Position numbers and translations under genes: made by a program. From DASYQV01 sp036005125 (GTDB taxonomy: Bacteria > Acidobacteriota > Vicinamibacteria > Vicinamibacterales > UBA2999), in assembly GCA_036005125.1 (NCBI GenBank), contig DASYQV010000170.1:1-64000 (forward strand): a DNA stretch of 64,000 nucleotides, in the 5' to 3' direction. A model generated the notes under the pieces. The model searched no databases and was not told the origin of the DNA. It saw only the letters and a list, made by a program, of their open reading frames with translations. Positions 39,860 through 48,516 of this stretch are shown here, one piece after another (the first letter of the stretch is position 1; each line of letters starts with the position of its first letter).

Positions 39860-40855
39860 TTACGTCTCCGCGCGCTGCGGACGCAGCATCAGGTCGTACA
39901 CGGCGGTTCGCGGGTCTTTTCTGCCGGCCAGAAGTTCCGCGACCTGACCGGCAATCGGCAGCTCCACGCCGTGGCGCGCGCCAAGGGCCAGCGCCGCATC
40001 GGTGGTGCGGACGCCTTCGGCCACCATCTTCATGCCGGCCAGCACCTCCTTCAACGTGCGGCCGCGTGCGAGCTCGAGGCCGACGTGGCGGTTCCGGCTC
40101 AACGTTCCCGTACACGTCAGCACCAGGTCGCCGAGTCCCGTCAGCCCCGAGAGCGTTTCGCGCCGGGCGCCGGCCGCGCACGCGAGGCGGGTGATCTCGG
40201 CAAGGCCCCGCGTGATGAGAGCAGCCAGGGCGTTGCGTCCCAGACCGAGGCCCTCGACCATGCCGGCGGCAATCGCGATGATGTTCTTGAGCGCACCGCC
40301 AATCTCGACACCAATCACGTCGTCGCTGCCGTAGAGGCGGAAGTACGCCGCACGGAAATCGCACTGGACGCGCTCGACGGTCGCAGCGTCTCTGGAGGCC
40401 ACCGACACGGCCGTGGGCAGCTCGCGCGCGAACTCGGCCGCGAAGCTCGGGCCCGAGAGTACCGCGACGTTGTATCCGGGGCCTGCCTCCTGCTCGATAA
40501 TCTCCGAGACCCGGAACAAGGTGTCCTGCTCGAGCCCCTTTGCTGTGCTGACGATCGTCACGCCCGCAGGAAGATACGCGGCCGCGCGGCGAATGACGTC
40601 GCGTGTGCCGTGCGAGGGAACGGCCGACACCACGAGCTCGGTCTCGCGAAGCGCGTCCTCGAAGCTCGACGTGACGAGGAGCTGGGGTGGGAAGGTGACG
40701 TCGGGCAGATAAATGGCATTGGCGCGACGGTTGACCATGTCGGCGACGAGCGCCGGATCGCGCGCCCAGAGCCGTACGTGATGTCCCAGCCGCGTGAGAT
40801 GCACGGCCAGCGCGGTGCCCCAACTCCCCGATCCGAGAACCGCCACGCTCTTCAT
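39860..40855 (-). CDS. gpsA: Glycerol-3-phosphate dehydrogenase [NAD(P)+]
   Basis: 331 aa from the ATG at 40855; a longer reading would translate a repeat array. NAD loop VLGSGSWGTALA, SAVPSH, LSGPSFAAEFA, and the catalytic region EIGGALKNIIAIAAGMVEGLGLGRNALAAL. Makes sn-glycerol 3-phosphate for phospholipids, next to plsY. Confidence 0.95.
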   Translation of the reverse strand: MKSVAVLGSGSWGTALAVHLTRLGHHVRLWARDPALVADMVNRRANAIYLPDVTFPPQLLVTSSFEDALRETELVVSAVPSHGTRDVIRRAAAYLPAGVTIVSTAKGLEQDTLFRVSEIIEQEAGPGYNVAVLSGPSFAAEFARELPTAVSVASRDAATVERVQCDFRAAYFRLYGSDDVIGVEIGGALKNIIAIAAGMVEGLGLGRNALAALITRGLAEITRLACAAGARRETLSGLTGLGDLVLTCTGTLSRNRHVGLELARGRTLKEVLAGMKMVAEGVRTTDAALALGARHGVELPIAGQVAELLAGRKDPRTAVYDLMLRPQRAET

Positions 40856-40857
40856 TT

Positions 40858-40980
40858 GTGATTTGGGATTTGTGATTTGTGATTTGTGACTGTGGGTTTC
40901 GACGCGCAGCGCGCCCGGGCGCAATGACCATGCTTTAAATCGCAAATCACAAATCGCAAATATCGCAAATCGCAAATCAT
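40858..40980. repeat. GATTTGT/AAATCGC heptamer array, inverted
   Basis: GTGATTT-GGGATTT-GTGATTT-GTGATTT-GTGACT (40858-40892) faces AAATCGC-AAATCAC-AAATCGC-AAAT-ATCGCAAATCGC (40936-40978). The array encodes the extra N-terminus of the longer gpsA reading and reaches the plsY stop. Confidence 0.88.
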
Positions 40981-41567
40981 GAGAGTCGTTGGCCAATGCG
41001 GCGCTCGGTGCCGGAACGCAGACGCGAGATGTTTCCGCGATGACCGTAGATCACGAGGAGCGCCGTGAGCAGTGCGCCGACTATGACGGCGGGTGGCGCT
41101 CCACTGGCGGCCGTTGCGATCGCCAGTGTTATCACACCGGCCAGCGAGCCCACGGAGACGTACCGCGTCACCGAAACGCCGATGATGAAAACGCCGCTGG
41201 CAATGGCGAGCGCGGCGGGCGCAAGCACCGCGAACATGCCGGCGGAGGTGGCCACACCCTTTCCTCCGCGCCAGCCAAGCCAGATCGGGTAAATGTGTCC
41301 GACGATCGCCGCCACGCCGGCCGCAACCGGCGGCGTGGGGCCTGTCGCGATGCGCTGTGCGACCAGTACCGCCACCGCACCCTTCACGCCGTCGAGACAC
41401 ATCGCCGCCGCCGCCATCCGCATGCCGCTCGTGCGAAGCACGTTGCTGGCGCCGACGTTGCCGCTCCCGACGGTGCGCAAATCGATCCCGCGCCGCCGCG
41501 AGAGCAGAAATGCGAACGGCACGGAACCGACGAGATAGCCGAGCAGAACGGCGAGAAGTATGACCAT
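40977..41567 (-). CDS. plsY: Acyl-phosphate : glycerol-3-phosphate acyltransferase
   Basis: 196 aa, five predicted helices. PlsY motifs: YLVGSVPFAFLLSR, GSGNVGASNVLRTSG, and GWRGGKGVATSAGM. First acylation of glycerol 3-phosphate. Followed by gpsA, its substrate supplier. Confidence 0.95.
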   Translation of the reverse strand: MVILLAVLLGYLVGSVPFAFLLSRRRGIDLRTVGSGNVGASNVLRTSGMRMAAAAMCLDGVKGAVAVLVAQRIATGPTPPVAAGVAAIVGHIYPIWLGWRGGKGVATSAGMFAVLAPAALAIASGVFIIGVSVTRYVSVGSLAGVITLAIATAASGAPPAVIVGALLTALLVIYGHRGNISRLRSGTERRIGQRLS

Positions 41568-41574
41568 GCCTCCT

Positions 41575-41694
41575 CGACGGCTTCGGGCTTCGGACTCCGG
41601 GCTTCGGTCCCGATTCTCGTCCACTCCGCCGAACGTCCCGGGCCATGCAGGAGAATCAGGACCGTCGCCTGGCGCCAGAAGCCCGGAGCCTGCC
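41575..41694. repeat. GGGCTTC/GGACTCC heptamer run in a short gap
   Basis: GGCTTCG-GGCTTCG-GACTCCG-GGCTTCG (41580-41608) with GAAGCCCGGAGCC on the far side (41687-41699, running into the thpR end). No gene in the gap. Confidence 0.65.
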
Positions 41695-42267
41695 TCAGCA
41701 CCGCAATGGCGTGCGCAGCATTGAGACGTACGTGGGGCCCTTCGACGACAGCTTGCTCTGGAACAGTGTAATCGCGTCCACGTTCGTCGTTCCGATCGAC
41801 TGCCCGGCAATCCCTTCGAACAGCGGGATCGGTCGCAGGCCACCGGCCTCGCGGACGCGCGCCAGGGTGAGGTGAGGAGCGTAGGGGCGCGCCTCCCGCT
41901 CGATTCCGAGCGGCTCGAGCCGGTCGCTTACGGCCTTTTCGAGCTCCAGCACCGAGTCGCGCCCGCGTCCGGCAGCCACCCAGACCACGCGCGGCGGGCC
42001 CTTCGGTGGAAAGACCCCGAGCCCCTCCCATGCAACAGCGAACGGCTCCATGGGAATCGCATCGCGGAGCGCCCCGAGAACCTCGCTTGCCCGTTCGTCA
42101 CTCACCTCGCCGAGAAACCTGAGAGTGAGGTGCATGCGATCCGGCGTCACCCACGTGAGCCGCGCGTTGCGCGTCCCGCGGTCGACACGTCGCCGCAACT
42201 CGGCGACGAGCGCTGCGGCCTCGCGCAGGACCTCCGCGCCGAGCTCGATCGCGACGAACAATCTCAT
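41695..42267 (-). CDS. thpR: RNA 2',3'-cyclic phosphodiesterase (2H family)
   Basis: 190 aa from the ATG at 42267; a TTG at 42285 would add six residues and overlap the upstream stop. Begins RLFVAIEL and has the two His-x-Thr motifs, HLTLRFLGEV and PHLTLARVRE, of the LigT/ThpR 2H phosphoesterases. Opens 2',3'-cyclic phosphates on RNA. Confidence 0.9.
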   Translation of the reverse strand: MRLFVAIELGAEVLREAAALVAELRRRVDRGTRNARLTWVTPDRMHLTLRFLGEVSDERASEVLGALRDAIPMEPFAVAWEGLGVFPPKGPPRVVWVAAGRGRDSVLELEKAVSDRLEPLGIEREARPYAPHLTLARVREAGGLRPIPLFEGIAGQSIGTTNVDAITLFQSKLSSKGPTYVSMLRTPLRC

Positions 42268-42277
42268 ATGGAAGGCG

Positions 42278-43420
42278 TCAGACAATCACCTTGCTCTCGC
42301 GCAACGCTGTGATCTCGGCCGCGGAGAAACCCCAGCTCGCGAGCGCGGCCTCGCTGTTCTGTCCCAGTCGGCCCGGCGGGCGGGGTACCGCCGGCGGCGT
42401 CCGGCTCAGGCGTGGCGCGGGGGCCGGTTGGGTGACGCCCGCGACGTCGATGAAGGTACTGCGCTGTTTCAAGTGCGGGTGCTCGGGCGCCTCGCCCGGT
42501 GTGAGTACGGGAGCAAAGCAGACATCGCTGCCCTCCATGATTGCGCACCACTCCTCCCGACTCTTGGTCTTGAAAACCGCTCGCAGGCGCTCCTTCAGCG
42601 CCGGCCACTGGTCACGGTCCATCCGGTTGGGAAGGCTCTCTCCAGCAAGGCCGGTACGCTCCAGGAGCTGGAGATAGAACTGCGGCTCGAGCGACCCGAT
42701 CGAGATGTACTTTCCATCCTTCGTTCCGTAAACCTCGTAGAAGGGCGCGCCCGTGTCGAGGAGGTTGGCGCCTCGCTCGTCGGTCCAGGAGCCGACGGCG
42801 CGCATACCGTGCAGCATGGCCGAAAGGAGGGCCGCGCCGTCGACCATGGCGGCGTCGACGACCTGGCCTCGACCCGAGCGGCCGCGCTCCACGAGGGCAC
42901 AGAGGATTCCGAAGGCCAGCAGCATGCCTCCGCCGCCGAAGTCGCCAAGCAGGTTGAGAGGAGGCACGGGAGTCTCGCCCGATCGTCCGATTGGATGGAG
43001 GACCCCGGCCAAGGCGATGTAGTTGATGTCATGCCCGGCGGCGTGAGCCAGGGGCCCATCCTGCCCCCAACCCGTGACCCGCCCGTATACGAGCCTCGGT
43101 TGGCGGGCCAGGCAGATGTCTGGCCCGAGGCCCAGCCGCTCCATCACTCCCGGCCGAAAACCTTCAATGAGCGCGTCGGCGCTCTCCACGAGGCGGAGAA
43201 CGCTCTCCACTCCCTTCGGGCTCTTGAGGTCGATGCCCACGCTCGGACGTCCGCGACTGAGTACGTCTCCAACCCTCGGAAGGTCGTCATGCGCCCGAGC
43301 CTCCGGGAGACGATCGACACGCAGAACGTCCGCGCCCATGTCGGCCAGCACCATGGCGGCGAACGGCCCCGGGCCAATACCCGCGATCTCAATGACCTTC
43401 AAGCCTTGGAGTGGGCCCAT
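42278..43420 (-). CDS. Alpha-methylacyl-CoA racemase-like CoA-transferase family III protein
   Basis: 380 aa. Family III signature GLKVIEIAGIGPGPFAAMVLADMGADV and RPSVGIDLKSPKG. AMACR-type active site: AHAAGHDINYIALAG (H126) and LLGDFGGGGM (D160), matching the His126/Asp156 pair of the mycobacterial racemase. So it likely epimerises 2-methylacyl-CoA in branched-chain lipid catabolism rather than transferring CoA. 19 nt after cinA. Confidence 0.85.
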   Translation of the reverse strand: MGPLQGLKVIEIAGIGPGPFAAMVLADMGADVLRVDRLPEARAHDDLPRVGDVLSRGRPSVGIDLKSPKGVESVLRLVESADALIEGFRPGVMERLGLGPDICLARQPRLVYGRVTGWGQDGPLAHAAGHDINYIALAGVLHPIGRSGETPVPPLNLLGDFGGGGMLLAFGILCALVERGRSGRGQVVDAAMVDGAALLSAMLHGMRAVGSWTDERGANLLDTGAPFYEVYGTKDGKYISIGSLEPQFYLQLLERTGLAGESLPNRMDRDQWPALKERLRAVFKTKSREEWCAIMEGSDVCFAPVLTPGEAPEHPHLKQRSTFIDVAGVTQPAPAPRLSRTPPAVPRPPGRLGQNSEAALASWGFSAAEITALRESKVIV

Positions 43421-43439
43421 GGGACTCTTGGGCGTGAAC

Positions 43440-44738
43440 CTACGACGTCGCGATCATCCGTCGCACCATGTCGAGCGCGGCCTGCGATGCCTGGAACTTG
43501 ACCTGCTCACGCTCGCCCATGAATCGCACCGTACGGACACGGCTCGCCTCCGGCGTGATGACCGCGACGCAGACCGTCCCGACGGGCTTCTCCGGCGTCC
43601 CTCCACCAGGGCCCGCGATTCCGGTCACGCCGATGCCGACCTCGAGTCGAGCGCTCACCCGGATGCCCTCCGCCATGGCCACGGCCACCGGTTCGCTCAC
43701 GGCGCCGTGTTCGGCGATGAGCGCGGCTGGAACGCCGAGCATCTCGGTTTTGGCGTCGTTGCTGTAGGAGACGACAGACCGATCCACGTACCGGGAGCTG
43801 CCGGCCACATCGGTCAGGCGCGAGGTAATCAGGCCGCCAGTGCACGATTCGGCGACGCCAATGCGCCAACCGCGCGCGAGCAGGAGGTCGCCGACGACTT
43901 CTTCGAGCGCCCGGCCGTCCGTGCTGTACGCGTCACGGCCGAGGACCGCTCGCACGTGTTCTGCTGCACGATCGAGCGCCGATTCCGCCGCCTCCGGCGT
44001 CTCGGCGCGCGCCGACAGGTGCAGCTCGATCTGTCCGAAGGCGGCCAGGATGGTCGCCGAGATTGGGACCGCCGCCGCGGCCCAGGCCGCATAGAGCGGC
44101 TGCACGGCTTCTTCCGTGTGGGATTCGGTCCGTCCCGTAATCCGGATGATGCGGCGGCGCAGCGTCGTCATCGCGGCGCGGGACTGCAACCGGCTCTCGA
44201 CCAGACCGCGGAGCATCGGCTTGAGCTCGCGCGGAGGCCCCGGCAGCAGCAGCACGACACGGTCTCCGTGCTCGATCCAGAGTCCCGGCGCGGTGCCGTT
44301 GGGGTTGTCGATCGGGTCGGCGCCTTCAGGCACCATGGCCTGCCGGCGGTTGATCTCCGGCATCTGCCATCCGCGCGCTGCAAATCGCTGGCGAAGGCGC
44401 TCGGTGATCTCCTGCCGCTCGTGGAGCTTTCGCTGAAGGACGTCGGCGACCACCTCGCGCGTCACGTCGTCATCGGTGGGCCCGAGGCCGCCGCACAGCA
44501 CGATCAGCCCGGCGCGTTCGAGCGCGCTCCGGACGAGATGCGCCAGCTCGGCCCGATCGTCGCCGACGACCCCCTTGAATACGACCTCGATCCCGAGGGT
44601 GTTCAACTGCTCCGTGATGTACAGCGAGTTGGTGTCGATGCGCAGCGGCGTCAGAAGCTCGCTGCCCACGGCGATGATCGCCGCCCGCTCGAACGGGGCC
44701 GGTCGCTGCTGCGGCATGGCGGCGTTCATGTCAGCCAC
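43440..44738 (-). CDS. cinA: CinA family protein (nicotinamide-nucleotide amidase / MoCF-like)
   Basis: 432 aa. N-terminal MoaB/MogA-like domain (AAIIAVGSELLTPLRIDTNS, LCGGLGPTDDDVTREVVA, NPNGTAPGLWIE, LLPGPPRELKPM) and C-terminal CinA deamidase (GVAESCTGGLITSRLTDVAGSS, SYSNDAKTEMLGV, GVTGIAGPGGGTPEKPVGTV). Known for pyridine-nucleotide salvage; also damage/competence linked. Overlaps pgpA by 13 nt. Confidence 0.95.
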   Translation of the reverse strand: MADMNAAMPQQRPAPFERAAIIAVGSELLTPLRIDTNSLYITEQLNTLGIEVVFKGVVGDDRAELAHLVRSALERAGLIVLCGGLGPTDDDVTREVVADVLQRKLHERQEITERLRQRFAARGWQMPEINRRQAMVPEGADPIDNPNGTAPGLWIEHGDRVVLLLPGPPRELKPMLRGLVESRLQSRAAMTTLRRRIIRITGRTESHTEEAVQPLYAAWAAAAVPISATILAAFGQIELHLSARAETPEAAESALDRAAEHVRAVLGRDAYSTDGRALEEVVGDLLLARGWRIGVAESCTGGLITSRLTDVAGSSRYVDRSVVSYSNDAKTEMLGVPAALIAEHGAVSEPVAVAMAEGIRVSARLEVGIGVTGIAGPGGGTPEKPVGTVCVAVITPEASRVRTVRFMGEREQVKFQASQAALDMVRRMIATS

Positions 44739-45190
44739 CCGGGCATCGTCAGCAACAATGTCCGCATGACCAGATTGCCGTAAATGGCCGCCATGCCGTC
44801 GTCGGCCATCACGCCAAGGCCACCGGGCAAGCGTTCGAACCGTGCCGACGGAAAGGGTTTGATGACATCGAGGATCCGGAACACGACGAACCCGACGAAC
44901 GCTCCACGCACCGTGACCGGCAGCAGGAACAGCGTCACCAGCATGCCCACGACCTCGTCGAGCACGATCGGCCCCGGGTCGATGCCGCCGAAGTGATGCT
45001 CGGCCACCGTCCCGCTCCAGATCCCGAGCGCGAACAGCGCGAGGATCACCACCACCTCGACAACCGTCGACCCCGTCGTCCGCACCGCAAAGAAGACGGC
45101 CAGGCCGGCGGCCGAGCCGAACGTGCCGGGTGCAACGGGTACGTACCCCACGTAGCCGAACGTGGCGATGAACAGCGCGAGACGGCGCAT
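44726..45190 (-). CDS. pgpA: Phosphatidylglycerophosphatase A
   Basis: 154 aa from the ATG at 45190. PgpA pattern: YVPVAPGTFGSAAG, DPGPIVLDEVVGM (catalytic acidic residues), and FRILDVIKPFPSARFERLPGG ending with VMADDGMAAIYGN. Four helices. Makes phosphatidylglycerol, consistent with plsY and gpsA downstream. Confidence 0.93.
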   Translation of the reverse strand: MRRLALFIATFGYVGYVPVAPGTFGSAAGLAVFFAVRTTGSTVVEVVVILALFALGIWSGTVAEHHFGGIDPGPIVLDEVVGMLVTLFLLPVTVRGAFVGFVVFRILDVIKPFPSARFERLPGGLGVMADDGMAAIYGNLVMRTLLLTMPGWLT

Positions 45191-45325
45191 CGGTCCCGAT
45201 TCGTGATTCGTGATCCGTGATTCGTGATTTGTGGTTCGTGAGTTTGCGATTCGCGATTTGTGGTTCGCGGCGAATCGCAAATCATTCCCACCAATCAGAA
45301 TCACAAACCAGTCACGAATCACAAA
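45191..45325. repeat. GATTCGT/AATCACG heptamer array, inverted
   Basis: GATTCGT-GATTCGT-GATCCGT-GATTCGT-GATTTGT-GGTTCGT (45198-45240) faces ACAAACC-AGTCACG-AATCACA-AATCACG-AATG (45303-45331), with CGAATCGCAAATCA in between. The right arm enters the end of the RDD gene. Confidence 0.85.
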
Positions 45326-46348
45326 TCACGAATGCTTTTCGATGACGCGCGTACGGGTCAGGCGGTCGTGCACGGCGCGGCGGTCGGATCCGACGAGCGC
45401 GGGAAGGAACCCGAGGCCGAGCGACACGACCGACAGGGCGCCGGCAAGCGTGCGCTGAATCGCAATGCTTCCATCGAGCGAGTCGCGACCGTCGGCAATG
45501 ACCCGGATCCCGACAGCCATCTTGCCGATCGTCTGACCGCCCACGGCCGTAAACGCACTGAAGTACGAGAGCTTGAGCAGCAACAGGAACGTCAGCAGCG
45601 GCACCGGCGGAACGACTGCCCACTCGCTCATCGTCAGACCCGCGATGCGCAACGTGAAGTACACGATCGCCAGGTCGATGGCCAGGAGGAGCGCGTGATC
45701 AATCGCAAGCGCCGCGAGACGGCGACCGGCGATCCGGTCGACGCGCGTGCTGACACGCGGCACGGTCACGGGCTCGTGACGCGCAATCGTCGCGTCAGGA
45801 GGTGCAGCCGCCTCCTCGTGGAAGTCGAGCTCCATCTCGGGACGCGCAAGCTTCGATGCGGCACGTGGGCCGGGGTCCCCAACGCGCGTTTTTCCAGTCG
45901 CGGTCGCTCGCGACCGCGACCAGCCAGTGCTGGTTTCGCGGTCCGCCTGCGGCGGACCGCCGGGGTGGACGCGCGGTGAGTCGGGCGTCCGACGCACGGC
46001 CAGCGGTGGACGAGGCGCGCTCGGCAGCGCAATCAGCGGCGCGTCATCCGGACCGTAGGGACCGAATAACGGCAGTGCGACATCCGGTTTGCTCGGGGGC
46101 GGTGCGGCGGACGACGCGACCGGTGGTGGCGTCAGACGATCGCCGGCCGGCGACCGCGTTGCGGCGCGCCATCGATCCAGTTGGTCCAGCCAGACATCTG
46201 TCGAAGGAGCCTCGCCCTGATCCGGGTGAATTGTCACATCCGGGACTGCCGGCGCATCCTCACGCGCCATGAGCGAGAAATCGTATCCGCAGTTTTTGCA
46301 CCGGTCGCCCGTCTCGAAGCCAAGATAACCGCACTTCGAGCACTTCAT
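45326..46348 (-). CDS. Zinc-ribbon plus RDD-domain membrane protein, carrying a repeat-encoded insert
   Basis: 340 aa from the ATG at 46348. Starts KCSKCGYLGFETGDRCKNCG (two CxxC pairs: zinc ribbon), then about 180 residues of low-complexity linker. The C-terminal RDD domain has three helices (RLAALAIDHALLLAIDLAI, LTFLLLLKLSYFSAF, ALSVVSLGLGFLPAL) and TIGKMAVGIRV. Residues about 127-161 are encoded by a palindromic D module (45867-45969) inside the linker. RDD proteins are often small-molecule or ion exporters, role not known here. Coupled to the upstream TPR gene by an ATGA overlap. Confidence 0.82.
   Translation of the reverse strand: MKCSKCGYLGFETGDRCKNCGYDFSLMAREDAPAVPDVTIHPDQGEAPSTDVWLDQLDRWRAATRSPAGDRLTPPPVASSAAPPPSKPDVALPLFGPYGPDDAPLIALPSAPRPPLAVRRTPDSPRVHPGGPPQADRETSTGWSRSRATATGKTRVGDPGPRAASKLARPEMELDFHEEAAAPPDATIARHEPVTVPRVSTRVDRIAGRRLAALAIDHALLLAIDLAIVYFTLRIAGLTMSEWAVVPPVPLLTFLLLLKLSYFSAFTAVGGQTIGKMAVGIRVIADGRDSLDGSIAIQRTLAGALSVVSLGLGFLPALVGSDRRAVHDRLTRTRVIEKHS
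45867..45969. repeat. Long D module inserted in frame in the RDD gene
   Basis: Starts GGGCCGGGGTCCCCAACGCG, ends CGCCGGGGTGGA. Inner hairpins: CGCGGTCGC/GCGACCGCG and GCGGTCCGCC/GGCGGACCGC. By eye about 90% identical to the D module at 10055-10158 next to the secretin. Length 103 bp; the insert stays open on the minus strand. Confidence 0.88.
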
Positions 46349-47193
46349 GGATGTGCCTCGGGGTTGGACGCCGTGCCATCCCGGGCGGGCACGCCGGCCG
46401 TGGCAAGCAACTGCCGCTGAACGTCGGCGCGGAGGCGCTCGGCTTCGCCGCGAAGCGGGTCGGCGATACCAATCGCATCGAGCGCCCGGAGCGCGTCGCG
46501 GAGATGTCCATCGGCGTACAAAGTCCGGGCGCGCGCAAGCACTCTTTCCGATGATCGGGCTACCGGGAGCGGTTCCTCCGCCACCGCCGGCAGGCGCTCG
46601 CTGCGAGGCGCCGTGGGCATGTCCGCGAGCCACATGCCCATCGGGAATCCACCCAGCACCACGGCGGCAACCACGGCAACGAGCAGCGACGCGGCGAGGA
46701 TCCACGGACCGCGGGCACCCGAGGCGGGGCGCGTACTTTCCCTGACACGGGCCGTCGCGCGCCGCTCCGTCGCGGCCCGCGGCACCTCGGCGACCGATGC
46801 CGGCGAGGCGGGCATACCCAATCGGTTCAGGCGCTCGAGAAACACGAGCGCGACATCGTGCGCCCCGCCCTGCTCGACCGCCTTGGTAATCAGCTCGCGG
46901 GCTTCGGCCGTTTCGCCGCGATTGAAGGCGGCGACTCCACGCTGCAACAGCTCCTCGGACTCCCGGTGACGCTCGGCCAGCGCGGTGCGCGCGCGCTCGA
47001 TGTAGGCGCGAGCCCGATCGTGCCCGCGCTCGAGAAAGACGACCCGCGTCCAGACGTTGATGGCCTGCTCGAACTCGCCCGCAAAATACTGATCGAGACC
47101 CGAGAGAAGGAGCTGCTCGATCCGGGCTTCGCGGTCGGCCTCGCCTGGCTGGCCCGCGGGTTGGGATGGTTCGGTGCGCAACGGATCCGACAT
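46345..47193 (-). CDS. TPR-type single-pass membrane protein
   Basis: 282 aa from the ATG at 47193. Two N-terminal TPR-like units (LLLSGLDQYFAGEFEQAINVW; LLQRGVAAFNRGETAEARELI), one membrane helix at about 170-190 (WILAASLLVAVVAAVVLGG), then a C-terminal repeat (VLARARTLYADGHLRDALRAL). ATGA overlap with the zinc-ribbon/RDD gene suggests a complex of the two. Function unknown. Confidence 0.75.
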   Translation of the reverse strand: MSDPLRTEPSQPAGQPGEADREARIEQLLLSGLDQYFAGEFEQAINVWTRVVFLERGHDRARAYIERARTALAERHRESEELLQRGVAAFNRGETAEARELITKAVEQGGAHDVALVFLERLNRLGMPASPASVAEVPRAATERRATARVRESTRPASGARGPWILAASLLVAVVAAVVLGGFPMGMWLADMPTAPRSERLPAVAEEPLPVARSSERVLARARTLYADGHLRDALRALDAIGIADPLRGEAERLRADVQRQLLATAGVPARDGTASNPEAHP

Positions 47194-47220
47194 CAGCCGC
47201 TCGCGATTATCGCACGATCC

Positions 47221-47393
47221 GCCACGAAGCACACGACGATTGGCCACGAAGGACACAGCGCGGCCAACGTCGCAACCAAACATGACACGCGTTGCCTGGT
47301 TGGCCGCGCTGTGTCCCAAGGACGCTGTCACGCGACTGACACCGTGGCTGATCTTCGTGGCTGATCTTCGTGGCCTTCGTGGCGTTCGTTACG
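47221..47393. repeat. F-type inverted repeat with CTTCGTGGC flanks
   Basis: Perfect 18-bp arms 47251-47268 and 47299-47316 (GGACACAGCGCGGCCAAC). The flank after the right arm is, inverted, 31 of 33 bases identical to the left flank of the element at 4630-4662. Outer words CCACGAAG and CTTCGTGG (repeated at 47354-47390) complete the unit. It sits in the divergent region before ftcD. Confidence 0.85.
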
Positions 47394-47414
47394 AGCGTAT
47401 GGTACAAGCAGCCG

Positions 47415-48314
47415 ATGGCCATCATCGAGTGCGTCCCGAATGTGAGCGAGGGGCGGCGGCCCGCTGTCGTTGAAGCGCTCGTCTCTGCAATCAGACGCGT
47501 GCCGGGCGTCCGCGTGCTCGATTACTCGTCGGACCCGTCACACAACCGCTCCGTGTTGACGCTGGCCGGTGAAGCGGCCCCACTCAAGGCGTCGATCCTT
47601 GCGCTGTTCGAACAGGCACTGACCGCCATCGATCTGCGGACGCACACCGGAGAGCACCCGCGACTCGGCGCGGTCGACGTGGTGCCGTTCGTGCCGATTG
47701 AAGGGGTAACGATGGCCGACTGCGTGGCGCTTGCCGGCGAGACGGCGAGAGCCGTCGCTGAACGCTTCGGCGTCCCGGTGTACCTGTACGAGGAAGCATC
47801 GACGAACCCGGCACGCAGGAATCTCGAGGACATACGCCGCGGCGAGTTCGAAGGGCTTGCAGAAAAGATGCGGAAGCCCGAATGGGCGCCGGACTTCGGT
47901 CCCCCGACACTGCACCCATCGGCCGGCGCGTCGGTCATCGGCGCGCGCATGCCGCTCATTGCCTACAACATCAACCTGGCAACCGATCGTCTGGACGTGG
48001 CGAAGAAGATTGCCTCGGCCATCCGTCAGAGCAGCGGCGGCTTCCGGTTCGTCAAGGCGATGGGCATCGCGCTCGAGGACCGCGGGATCGTGCAGGTGTC
48101 GATGAACCTGACGAACTTCGAGAAGACGCCGATGTTCCGCGTCTTCGAGGTCGTCAAGCGCGAGGCGGCGCGCTACGGCGTGAACGTCCTGGAGAGCGAA
48201 ATCGTCGGGTTGGTGCCGCAGGCCGCGCTCGTCGCCACAGCGGAATACTTTCTGCAACTCGCCGCGTTCAATCCTCACCAGGTGCTCGAAACGAAGCTCC
48301 GCACAAGCGAATAA
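47415..48314 (+). CDS. ftcD: Glutamate formimidoyltransferase
   Basis: 299 aa from the ATG at 47415; upstream in-frame starts lie in the repeat. AIIECVPNVSEGRRP, LTLAGEAAPLK, THTGEHPRLGAVDVVPFVP (catalytic His at 81), and ARMPLIAYNINL are family hallmarks. Transfers the formimino group of N-formimino-Glu to tetrahydrofolate in histidine breakdown. The cyclodeaminase domain is absent, as in stand-alone bacterial forms. No hut genes in the window. Confidence 0.93.
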   Translation: MAIIECVPNVSEGRRPAVVEALVSAIRRVPGVRVLDYSSDPSHNRSVLTLAGEAAPLKASILALFEQALTAIDLRTHTGEHPRLGAVDVVPFVPIEGVTMADCVALAGETARAVAERFGVPVYLYEEASTNPARRNLEDIRRGEFEGLAEKMRKPEWAPDFGPPTLHPSAGASVIGARMPLIAYNINLATDRLDVAKKIASAIRQSSGGFRFVKAMGIALEDRGIVQVSMNLTNFEKTPMFRVFEVVKREAARYGVNVLESEIVGLVPQAALVATAEYFLQLAAFNPHQVLETKLRTSE

Positions 48315-48400
48315 GCGACACGTGATGAGGCTTGTACCTCATGTGTTGTCTTACCACACGCGCGAACACCCGAAACATCGCCGATTCGTGAACGTCCGTG

Positions 48401-48448
48401 ACGGGGTCAGAACGGGGTCAGACCGAGGTCAGACCGGGGTCAGACCCT
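48401..48448. repeat. GGGGTCAGACC tandem 11-mer repeat
   Basis: Four units of ACGGGGTCAGA-type 11-mers: GGGGTCAGAAC, GGGGTCAGACC, GAGGTCAGACC, GGGGTCAGACC. Together with 48315-48400 and 48449-48516 this gap has no gene. Confidence 0.8.
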
Positions 48449-48516
48449 GATCATGGATCGACTCAAGGCATTGACACGGGTCGACTCAATGAACGGGCAG
48501 CTTGGAAGGTGTACCG

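Noticed and set aside
48324..48343. ATGAGG/CCTCAT hairpin after ftcD as a terminator
   Set aside because: Only 6 bp and no T run.
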